From Anaerolineaceae bacterium (GTDB taxonomy: Bacteria > Chloroflexota > Anaerolineae > Anaerolineales > Anaerolineaceae), in the NCBI GenBank assembly GCA_003532515.1, contig DOEX01000224.1:1-5179 (forward strand): DNA of 5,179 bases, given 5' to 3'. Below are positions 1 to 5,179 of this stretch, piece after piece (within the stretch, counting starts at the first letter, position 1; each line of letters starts with the position of its first letter). Both the position numbers and the translations under genes were made by a program. The notes under the pieces were generated by a model that had not been told where the DNA came from, did not search any database, and saw only the letters and a program-made list of their open reading frames with translations.

Positions 1-1601
1 AAGACGATTGCCATACCGATCTTGACTGCTGCGGCATGTTTCTTCAGGAAGGCAGTGAGGTCCTTTGAGGTTGTTCCAAAGTACGCCAAAATGAAAACGA
101 TGATCAATGGCACAATGAACATAAGGTTGTAAAGCAGCAGGAAGAGCACTGCTTTACCGCGTAATTCGGGCAGGGTGCTCATGGAAATGATCACTGGCAG
201 GTAGATCTGACCGGTGCAGGCAAGTTCCAAAATCGAAACCACCAACCCCACAACAAATGCGCTGAGGTAATAGCTGCTGGATTTGCGTCCACCTCTTACT
301 GTGGCATTAATTCGCTTTCGTAAGGGTTCGGGCAGTTTCAACGCCATGTCGTCAAGATCACCGTGACGGGTCTTGAAGTAATCCCGAATACTTAAAATTG
401 CCAATATCAAGCAGAACAAGGCAGTCAGACCATAGACGATCTTGCTCAGGATATTCATGTACTCTTTGATCAAGTCTAATACTTTGTAGAACCCAAGCCC
501 AACCAGCAAGTATGCCAGGAAGACGCCTATGGTAAAACTGGCACCGGTAAGTAAGATTTGTTTTCCTTTGTGCCCACTAAGAGCCAGGTAAGAAACAAAA
601 AAGATGATGGTCGCAAAGGCACATGGGTTGAGCCCGTCCACCAATCCTGCTAAAAGTATGGCAACCCAGCCCAACTTTTGGAAGCGCTCCATTAATGTTT
701 GGCTGCCTTGTTGAGGGTTATATTCATTCCAGAAGCGAGGAGAACCGGTTTCCAATAGGTTCTCAAGAACTGGTTCTATTGTTTGAGGACGGATTTCTTC
801 TTCGCCAATCCAGGTTTGGTCACCAATAAAAATTGCCGGTGTGTGCAGGTCTTCCACCCGGTCAACCCGTTCAGCCATCCAGTTTGCCAAACCCGCTTCA
901 TCATAGATGTTATACTCTTCGATGATCAGTTGTGGGTATTTATCTTGCAGGTAAGCCAGGTCAGTTTCTGAGCGGGCACATTCTTTACATCCTGTCTGAT
1001 AAAAGTAAGCCACATAAATGGGATCATCAATTACGCAATTCTCAGGATTGTCAATGGTGCAGGCTTCAATCGGTTCCTCTGCTGGCTGAGGCGTAGAGGT
1101 GATTAGCTGGTTAAAATCCACACCTTGAATGACAGGTAGTAAAATTGGGTCACCCTCAATGCCTGTTTCTACCAATCTGCGTAGATCGGATCTATTTTCT
1201 TCTTCTCCAGTCAAAATTTGGTTTCCAACAACAACGACAGGTAGATCACGATTGTCAAGGGAAGTCTGAAGCTTATCTTCGATGGTCATGAGAGCTTCAT
1301 AGTTGGTGCGTTCGCCTAGCTCCAGCAGCCTGAAATCTACCATTCCCGGATACTGACTGATCAGGGGATTGACGATTTCTTCAATTACTGTCAGGCAATG
1401 ACTGCAACTGTTTGAATAAAAATAGAGCACCTGGACGCGGACATTACTCAAATCTTGGGTTGGTGTGGCTACACCGGGTCCCACACCCTGGGGTTGATTT
1501 GATGCAGCACTGACCGGTTGGACAAAAATGGTCAGCAGGAAAATAAATAAGATAACCAGGTTTCTGATTTTCTCATTTTTACTGCTTGTTAGTTTTAACA
1601 T
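1..1601 (-). CDS. Exported double-thioredoxin / CcdA-type membrane thiol-disulfide electron carrier (3' end cut by window edge)
   Basis: The open frame runs from ATG at 1601 to the left edge: 533 codons, no stop reached. An in-frame TAA lies shortly upstream with no other ATG between. The ribosome site is weak (AAGGA about 14 nt upstream). Residues 1-33 form a signal peptide or anchor: basic start, hydrophobic stretch about 14-28, VSA-A cleavage-like site. Two thioredoxin-fold domains follow: about 52-165 with C66-S-H-C69 and cis-Pro-like P121, and about 190-290 with C205-K-E-C208 and P255. Both carry a similar V/IG-N/D-Q..xGEEE stretch, so they look like an internal duplication. From about 312 there is a CcdA/DsbD-beta-like membrane domain with hydrophobic segments near 312-340, 347-371, 384-406, 444-470, 484-508 and 524 onward. 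It has the paired cysteines expected of the family: C327 in DGLNPCAF and C462 in ELACTGQIYLP. By family knowledge, electrons pass from cytosolic thioredoxin through the membrane cysteines to outward-facing thioredoxin domains, for disulfide reduction or cytochrome c maturation. The target is unknown. Confidence 0.9.
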   Translation of the reverse strand, partial: MLKLTSSKNEKIRNLVILFIFLLTIFVQPVSAASNQPQGVGPGVATPTQDLSNVRVQVLYFYSNSCSHCLTVIEEIVNPLISQYPGMVDFRLLELGERTNYEALMTIEDKLQTSLDNRDLPVVVVGNQILTGEEENRSDLRRLVETGIEGDPILLPVIQGVDFNQLITSTPQPAEEPIEACTIDNPENCVIDDPIYVAYFYQTGCKECARSETDLAYLQDKYPQLIIEEYNIYDEAGLANWMAERVDRVEDLHTPAIFIGDQTWIGEEEIRPQTIEPVLENLLETGSPRFWNEYNPQQGSQTLMERFQKLGWVAILLAGLVDGLNPCAFATIIFFVSYLALSGHKGKQILLTGASFTIGVFLAYLLVGLGFYKVLDLIKEYMNILSKIVYGLTALFCLILAILSIRDYFKTRHGDLDDMALKLPEPLRKRINATVRGGRKSSSYYLSAFVVGLVVSILELACTGQIYLPVIISMSTLPELRGKAVLFLLLYNLMFIVPLIIVFILAYFGTTSKDLTAFLKKHAAAVKIGMAIV

Positions 1602-1657
1602 AAGTAAAGAAGGTATCCTTGATCTTTAGTTTTTGCTGCCCATAACTTATCGTGGAT

Positions 1658-1666
1658 ATTCTAACA
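1658..1666 (-). promoter_or_regulatory. Possible extended -10 promoter for the Trx-CcdA gene
   Basis: On the minus strand this reads TGTTAGAAT, an extended -10 (TGn followed by TAGAAT, five of six matches to TATAAT). It lies about 57 bp upstream of the ATG at 1601, in the 97-bp gap after the RelA/SpoT stop codon. No good -35 box is visible at 16-18 bp (TTTATG is the nearest). An extended -10 can work without one. No intrinsic terminator was seen in this gap, so read-through from the upstream gene is also possible. Confidence 0.3.
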
Positions 1667-1698
1667 CGAGTTCAAAACCGCATAAATTTTTGGAATAA

Positions 1699-3552
1699 TT
1701 ATGCAATTTCTATTTCCACCAATGGGAAACGGCTCTCAGAAAAGAGCTTTTTTAGATAATCTTTCTGATTATCTTCCAGACCTTTTAATACCATGCGAAC
1801 GTGAAAATCCCCATTTTTTGAGGTCGTATTGACAGTGCGAAGTATGTTTCCACCAGCTTCTGTGATTAACCCTGCGAAGTAAGCCAAGGCTCCAGGACGA
1901 TTGGAACTGTTATTGCCGTGGATTTGGAGGGATGTCCAACGTAGCGTAGAGCTCTTTATGCCCGTCAGGTCCATGGCATTTTCGACTTCATTGACAAAAA
2001 TTGAGCCGCCACCGACCGCTGAGTAGAGATCGTCCAGGTTGGCACAAGCCAGCAGACCCAGCATCGATTCAAGGCGATTAGGCTCCAGGGATGCGACGTC
2101 ATTGAGATCAAGTATGCCTTGTGAAACCAAAATGGGGTGGATTATCTTTTGTCCTTTTTCGCTGGCTTGTTTTAGATTGACTCTTGCCAAAACATTGCGC
2201 AGCAAGCGGGCAGTTGTGGGGTTGCAGTGATTGAGCCAATCTGGCTCAGGTTGCTTGTGGGGACCGCTGCTCACCACTTCAAGCACATCACCGGGATTCA
2301 AATTGTCATAAATATGGCGTTCTTCCCCGTTGACCAGGACTTTGTGGATTTTATCCAGGTAAAAATCCTGTATCGAGGCAACGCCATCCAGAACCGTGCT
2401 GCCTTCTTCGAGGAATCGGGTTCCGCCATAGCTTGTCAGGATCTGAACAGGGCGGTATCGACTGATATCCTTGTTGTGATTGATGGCATAAATGACACCC
2501 CAGGTGTTTTCGCCTTCCATATCCTCGGTGGCAATGGCCGTTTCGATCGCTCCAGTCCCAGGAAGGTAGGCAGTTACCTGCAAAGCCTGGTAACCATTTT
2601 GAGGTGACGCAATGTAATCGTCAAAACGGTCCTGGTCAAGATTGCGCTGAAAATACTTGTTCACTCTTGCCAAAAGGCGATAACAATCGATCTCATCTTT
2701 GCTTTTGACCAGCATCCGAAAACTGACAATGTCGTTCACTGCTGAAAAATCGTCCAACGAGGTGCGGTTGCTTCGCGCCATTCTTTGCAACTTATCCCAG
2801 GCTTGCCAGTAGCCGTTGACGGTGAATTTTATCGATCCGTCAATCCCTTCAGCATTCATCATGTTACCGAGTTCGCCAAGATAATAACGGATAAAGTTGA
2901 CATTTAACCGGGGATCAGCATCGATTTTGGATTTAACCATTGGGAAGGAATCGGCTTCAGCGTAGGGAAAAGCCATATCTTCTATCCATCGCCGCCAACG
3001 ATAACAATTGAGAATCCCAGCCAACTTGCCATAAGCCCGAATCGCTTCGTTTGCTTTCGCCCATTGTTTAGCAGGCGGTTGATATTGGAGAGTCATCAGG
3101 TTGTGACTTTTATCTGCCAGTTTGATCACGAAGACTGCCGGGTCGCGAAACATGGCAATTTTCCGCAGGGTTTCCATCTCCCGGCTGGAGCCATCCCTCG
3201 GGTTGCTTATCTTGGTTAATCCGTCGATGATGTGGGCAACTTCCCCACCAAGTTCTCCAGGAAAAAGCGTTCGGATTTCATCTAAAGTTTCGCCCTGGTC
3301 TTCGACGGTGTCGTGGAGCAGGGCGGCTATTGTCCAGGATTCAATATTGACCAGGTTGTCGACAAAGGCGGCAACCCAGGCGCAATGAGTTTCAAAATAA
3401 GGTTCGCCGGAGAGACGTTTTTGACCAGCATGAACATGCTTTCCCCAATCATAGGCGCGCTGAATTGATTCGGTGCGTGGTACAAACGGACCTACGTGAA
3501 ATTCGTCCGTGATGAGAGGACGAATTTCTGAAATGTTCATCACTTGAACCAA
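1699..3552 (-). CDS. RelA/SpoT-family (p)ppGpp enzyme; HD hydrolase motifs kept, synthetase motifs degenerate
   Basis: 617 aa, cytoplasmic, acting in turnover of the alarmone (p)ppGpp. Start chosen: TTG at 3552, because GGAGAGGAG sits 6 nt before it; the ATG at 3540 (Met5) would be 18 nt away. Domains in order: HD hydrolase about 38-190, with R46, H56, H80-D81, E84-D85 and D147/N151 (IKLADKSHN), matching the metal and catalytic positions of Rel enzymes; synthetase-like about 215-365; TGS about 366-428; a helical region about 435-520 (PDWLNHCNPTTAR, LDDLYSAVGGGSI); C-terminal ACT about 538-617. In the synthetase region D274 and E337 are kept. The GRPKH-like basic motif is GYWQA (247-251), RxKD/ExDD is RFDD (309-312), NGYQSxH is NGYQALQ, EIQIRT is ETAIAT, and the AHW motif is lost. 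Typical long homologs are about 700-750 aa; the zinc-finger domain between TGS and ACT is not recognisable here. Inference: mainly a (p)ppGpp hydrolase, possibly with no synthetase activity. The family call is secure; the activity is not. Confidence 0.92.
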   Translation of the reverse strand: MVQVMNISEIRPLITDEFHVGPFVPRTESIQRAYDWGKHVHAGQKRLSGEPYFETHCAWVAAFVDNLVNIESWTIAALLHDTVEDQGETLDEIRTLFPGELGGEVAHIIDGLTKISNPRDGSSREMETLRKIAMFRDPAVFVIKLADKSHNLMTLQYQPPAKQWAKANEAIRAYGKLAGILNCYRWRRWIEDMAFPYAEADSFPMVKSKIDADPRLNVNFIRYYLGELGNMMNAEGIDGSIKFTVNGYWQAWDKLQRMARSNRTSLDDFSAVNDIVSFRMLVKSKDEIDCYRLLARVNKYFQRNLDQDRFDDYIASPQNGYQALQVTAYLPGTGAIETAIATEDMEGENTWGVIYAINHNKDISRYRPVQILTSYGGTRFLEEGSTVLDGVASIQDFYLDKIHKVLVNGEERHIYDNLNPGDVLEVVSSGPHKQPEPDWLNHCNPTTARLLRNVLARVNLKQASEKGQKIIHPILVSQGILDLNDVASLEPNRLESMLGLLACANLDDLYSAVGGGSIFVNEVENAMDLTGIKSSTLRWTSLQIHGNNSSNRPGALAYFAGLITEAGGNILRTVNTTSKNGDFHVRMVLKGLEDNQKDYLKKLFSESRFPLVEIEIA

Positions 3553-3558
3553 GACAGA

Positions 3559-3567
3559 CTCCTCTCC
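3559..3567 (-). promoter_or_regulatory. Strong Shine-Dalgarno sequence fixing a TTG start
   Basis: The minus strand reads GGAGAGGAG, then 6 nt, then TTG at 3552. This spacing favours TTG over the downstream GTG (3543) and ATG (3540), which would be 15 and 18 nt away. A TTG start would keep translation of the RelA/SpoT homolog moderate. Confidence 0.7.
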
Positions 3568-3592
3568 AAGTCAGTTTTAAGACTATCATTTT

Positions 3593-3610
3593 ATTATATC
3601 GTAAGCTTAC
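3593..3610 (-). promoter_or_regulatory. -10 box (TATAAT) with adjacent 10-bp palindrome, upstream of the RelA/SpoT homolog
   Basis: The minus strand carries a perfect TATAAT at 3598-3593, about 40 bp before the TTG start. Two bases upstream of it, 3601-3610 is the perfect palindrome GTAAGCTTAC, which falls in the -10/-35 spacer where an operator would sit. No convincing -35 hexamer is present at 16-18 bp (TTGAAG at 3615-3610 is too close). A 10-bp palindrome is expected several times by chance in 5 kb, so the operator reading is weak. Confidence 0.4.
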
Positions 3611-3652
3611 TTCAATAGGGGAAAAACTATACAAAATTCATTGATCTGAAAA

Positions 3653-3904
3653 TCACTTATTCATATACAGTACCAGGACTATATGGACCACCGCTGCCAA
3701 ACCATTAATGACCCAGAAATAATTCTTCCTGGTCTTGTGGTGAAAGACCTTCATTCCAAGGAGTCCACCGACCCCTCCACCGAAAACTCCCAAAAGCAGC
3801 AAAACCTTTTCTGGTATGCGCCAACCATCACTTTTGGCTTGAAACTTGTCATAGCCAAACAATAAGAAGGTTATAAAACTAAGTGGGATGAAAATAAGTT
3901 CCAT
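3653..3904 (-). CDS. DUF1294 family small membrane protein
   Basis: 83 aa from ATG at 3904. AGGA lies 6 nt upstream, so this start is preferred over a longer in-frame reading from 3967 that would overlap yigZ and lacks the family's N-terminal pattern. Hydrophobic segments lie at about 2-18, 33-51 and 63-81. Family signatures are visible: FGYDK (16-20), GWRIPE (27-32), a glycine-rich GGGVGGLLGM (42-51), and FHHKTRK (54-60). These match DUF1294 membrane proteins as I know them. Their function is not established; the conserved basic HKTRK loop is probably cytoplasmic. The gene reads toward the RelA/SpoT homolog with a 100-bp gap containing a -10 box, so co-transcription is possible but not required. 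No clear terminator follows it. Confidence 0.85.
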   Translation of the reverse strand: MELIFIPLSFITFLLFGYDKFQAKSDGWRIPEKVLLLLGVFGGGVGGLLGMKVFHHKTRKNYFWVINGLAAVVHIVLVLYMNK

Positions 3905-3925
3905 TTTTTTTCCTATAAGGCGGAA

Positions 3926-3931
3926 ATTATA
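3926..3931 (-). promoter_or_regulatory. -10 box for the DUF1294 gene
   Basis: The minus strand reads a perfect TATAAT, about 22 bp before the ATG at 3904. No good -35 box is visible. It lies only 3 bp from the opposing -10-like box of yigZ, so the two divergent promoters would share the same 54-bp gap and probably compete for polymerase. Confidence 0.4.
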
Positions 3932-3934
3932 GCG

Positions 3935-3940
3935 TATGAT
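3935..3940 (+). promoter_or_regulatory. -10-like box for yigZ
   Basis: TATGAT (five of six matches to TATAAT) lies 18 bp before the ATG. Transcription would start close to 3947, leaving a leader of about 12 nt that just includes the GGAG ribosome site at 3948-3951 (7-nt spacing to ATG). No recognisable -35 box. Confidence 0.3.
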
Positions 3941-3958
3941 TGTGGTTGGAGCATATAA

Positions 3959-4609
3959 ATGGAACAAATTGAGCGTCTAATTCCACTAGAAGTGTTGGAA
4001 ACAGAGATTTTGGTGGTCAACTCACGCTTTATTGCCAGTCTCTCACCTGCCACTACTGTTGAAGAAGCACGGACTTTCATTGCTAAGGTTAAAAAGCAAC
4101 ACCCCACTGCCACTCATCATGTGCCTGCTTTTGTGATCGGGCATGGCAAAAGCGTAATCACGCATTGCAGCGATGACGGCGAACCTTCGGGCACAGCCGG
4201 CAGACCAGCTCTGGCTGTTTTGCAAGGCAGCGGGTTGGGAAACGTGGTTGTTGTCGTGACGCGCTATTTTGGAGGCACAAAACTGGGTACGGGTGGCTTG
4301 GTGAAAGCCTATGGCGATGCGGTGCGGGAAGTGCTCAAAGGGGTCAAATTTGCCACCCTTATGCCAACTACGACCTTGATGTTTGTCACGCCTTATCGTT
4401 TGTACGACCAGCTTACCAGGTTGATGGAAGCACACAATGGTCAGGTTTTGGGTGTGGAATTTCTTGAGGAAGTTACAGTGACCGTGCGCTTTAAAGACGA
4501 AGTGGTGGAATCATTCACCAATCAGTTGAGTAATTTGAGTGCAGGGCAGGTTGAAACAATTGTGATTGAACAGGATCCTGAAAGCGTTTTTCCGTTGAAT
4601 CAGGAATAA
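3959..4609 (+). CDS. yigZ: YigZ / IMPACT family protein (UPF0029 + DUF1949)
   Basis: 216 aa, close to the usual size of about 200-220 aa for bacterial YigZ. Start ATG at 3959, with GGAG 7 nt upstream. The N-terminal IMPACT (UPF0029) domain, about residues 12-130, shows the family hallmarks: NSRFIA (21-26), THH (52-54), DDGEPSGTAGRP (72-83) and RYFGGTKLGTGGLVKAY (102-118). The C-terminal DUF1949 domain spans about 138-203 and has a ferredoxin-like/EF-G-like alternation of strands and helices. The family is soluble and cytoplasmic. Eukaryotic IMPACT regulates the eIF2 kinase GCN2; the bacterial role is not established, though a role in translation or nucleic-acid binding has been suggested. The gene is divergent from DUF1294 and convergent with the ABC transporter gene. 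All signature motifs are intact. A weak 5-bp hairpin just after the stop has no T-tract. Confidence 0.95.
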   Translation: MEQIERLIPLEVLETEILVVNSRFIASLSPATTVEEARTFIAKVKKQHPTATHHVPAFVIGHGKSVITHCSDDGEPSGTAGRPALAVLQGSGLGNVVVVVTRYFGGTKLGTGGLVKAYGDAVREVLKGVKFATLMPTTTLMFVTPYRLYDQLTRLMEAHNGQVLGVEFLEEVTVTVRFKDEVVESFTNQLSNLSAGQVETIVIEQDPESVFPLNQE

Positions 4610-4670
4610 TCAGCCAAGGGAAGATTATTCCCAGTTATGCGTCAAGTTGAGATATATATATGCGAATCTA

Positions 4671-4848
4671 CGTAGGCCGTGATTGGATGTGGCGAGAGCA
4701 ATATCATTCCGAGACTTTGTCCCACATCCAATCCGGCAAAGCGCTGACCCTTGCGAAATGGTTTCTGTAGGTATATTACTTGCCGGATTGAAAGCGGCAC
4801 AAGGAGAATTGATCAATCGGCATCACATGCTTTCAATCTCGGCCTACG
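4671..4848. repeat. Inverted pair of REP-like hairpin units forming a four-way cloverleaf palindrome
   Basis: This fills most of the 327-bp gap between two convergent genes. Four Watson-Crick stems can form: 4671-4679 with 4840-4848 (CGTAGGCCG, 9 bp); 4681-4692 with 4722-4733 (GATTGGATGTGG, 12 bp); 4734-4739 with 4780-4785 (CGGCAA, 6 bp); and 4786-4795 with 4829-4838 (GATTGAAAGC, 10 bp). Only T4680 and T4839 are unpaired at the junction. The whole is symmetric about 4759.5 and consists of two inverted copies of a unit: GTAGGCCG, T/A, a 53-nt hairpin beginning GATTG and ending CAATC, then CGGCAA. A further CGAAT/ATTCG pair (4663-4667 with 4853-4857) could extend the base. No coding gene is credible here. 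The GTAG head before a hairpin and the inverted pairing resemble REP/BIME elements, normally linked to RAYT transposases; that link is inference. A structured RNA or a MITE are alternatives. Confidence 0.8.
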
Positions 4849-4868
4849 AAAAATTCGAACCCTTTCGA
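4849..4868 (-). terminator. Weak intrinsic-terminator-like hairpin after the ABC transporter gene
   Basis: On the minus strand TCGAA-AGGG-TTCGA is followed by ATTTTT, 68 bp past the ABC gene stop. The stem is only 5 bp with two GC pairs, so it is weak. A preceding AGCAAT/ATTGCT pair (4871-4876 with 4895-4900) could add structure. The T-tract runs directly into the REP-like repeat. Confidence 0.25.
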
Positions 4869-4936
4869 TTAGCAATAAACCTTTACCCTTAATGATTGCT
4901 GGATATCTACTGCTAAAGATCAGACATACTCGCGAA

Positions 4937-5179
4937 TCAATACAACTGCTGTTGTGCTGTGTAGAGCTTATGGTAGAGTCCATTTTCCGCCAGCAATTCT
5001 GCGTGCGTACCAGTCTCAAGGATTCTGCTGCCTTCCAATGCGACAATTTTATTTGCATTGCGAACCGTTGAAAGCCGATGGGCGATGATGATGGTTGTGC
5101 GTCCTTGGATCAGGCGTTCGAGTGCCTGTTGAATAAGTAATTCTGTTTCGGTATCCACTGATGAGGTGGCTTCATCCAG
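4937..5179 (-). CDS. ABC transporter ATP-binding protein, C-terminal end (5' part outside window)
   Basis: The last 80 residues of a nucleotide-binding domain are visible, entering from the right edge. The fragment begins LDEATSSVD, the end of Walker B with its catalytic glutamate plus the D-loop. It continues with the H-loop (IIIAHRLSTV), the usual late NBD strands (KIVALEGSRILETGTHAELLA) and a short tail ending QQQLY. The LDEATSSVD and AHRLSTVR wording is typical of exporter-type ABC proteins (MsbA/LmrA/MdlB-like) with a membrane domain fused before the ATPase. That domain, the Walker A and the signature motif lie outside the window, so the substrate cannot be named. The stop is TGA at 4937-4939. 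The gene converges on yigZ. Confidence 0.93.
   Translation of the reverse strand: MDEATSSVDTETELLIQQALERLIQGRTTIIIAHRLSTVRNANKIVALEGSRILETGTHAELLAENGLYHKLYTAQQQLY

Noticed and set aside
783..971. 62-codon plus-strand open frame
   Set aside because: Lies antisense within the thioredoxin-CcdA coding region and has no family resemblance.
2227..2607. 126-codon plus-strand open frame
   Set aside because: Entirely antisense inside the RelA/SpoT homolog, whose frame is supported by conserved motifs throughout.
4043..4435. 130-codon minus-strand open frame
   Set aside because: Antisense shadow of yigZ, which carries all family signatures in its own frame.
4618..4632. Hairpin GGGAA-GATTA-TTCCC just after yigZ
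   Set aside because: Only a 5-bp stem and no following T-tract, so not a convincing intrinsic terminator.
4652..4661. (AT)5 dinucleotide run next to the repeat
   Set aside because: Short simple sequence. It might be an insertion target, but no target-site duplication was found on the other side.
4780..4838. CRISPR-like repeat ends (GGATTGAAAGC and its inverse GCTTTCAATC)
   Set aside because: The copies are inverted, not direct, there are no regularly spaced identical repeats, and they are explained as a hairpin stem.
4849..4873. tRNA T-loop-like string GGGTTCGAAT on the minus strand
   Set aside because: The flanking stem would need several G-T pairs and a mismatch, and no acceptor, D or anticodon arms fit around it.
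4683..4892. Short open frames across the gap (for example plus 4683-4892 and 4751-5071; minus 4625-4816)
   Set aside because: They cross the palindromic repeat, lack good ribosome sites, resemble no family I recognise, and one runs deep into the ABC transporter gene on the other strand.

Overview
The window suggests a free-living, possibly anaerobic bacterium of moderate GC content. The protein styles (a Trx-Trx-CcdA fusion and a divergent RelA/SpoT homolog) make me think of Chloroflexota/Anaerolineae, but this is an impression and not something the sequence proves. All five protein genes look chromosomal. No rRNA, tRNA, transposase or CRISPR array was seen.

Layout. Positions 1-1601 (minus, cut by the left edge) encode an exported thiol-redox protein: signal peptide, two thioredoxin-like domains with CxxC motifs (CSHC, CKEC), then a CcdA/DsbD-type membrane electron carrier. 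Positions 1602-1698 are a short spacer with a possible extended -10 promoter. Positions 1699-3552 (minus) encode a RelA/SpoT-family (p)ppGpp enzyme. Its HD hydrolase site looks intact, but its synthetase domain has lost several signature residues; it starts at TTG behind a strong Shine-Dalgarno sequence. Positions 3653-3904 (minus) encode a small DUF1294 membrane protein. A 54-bp gap with back-to-back -10 boxes separates it from yigZ (3959-4609, plus), an IMPACT/YigZ family protein. At the right edge, 4937-5179 (minus) is the C-terminal end of an ABC transporter ATPase, converging on yigZ.

The most unusual object is in the convergent intergenic gap 4610-4936. It holds two inverted copies of a REP-like unit. 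Each has a GTAG-headed arm (GTAGGCCG, then T or A, then GATTG), a 53-nt hairpin, and the tail CAATCCGGCAA. Together they form a palindrome centred at 4759.5 that can fold into a four-way cloverleaf with 37 Watson-Crick pairs in its four stems. The inner stem sequences differ between the copies but keep their pairing, which points to selection on structure.

The three minus-strand genes at 1-3904 run in the same direction but have gaps of about 100 bp, each with its own promoter-like signal, so they need not be one operon. Their functions (envelope thiol redox, stringent response, small membrane protein) do not form an obvious pathway.
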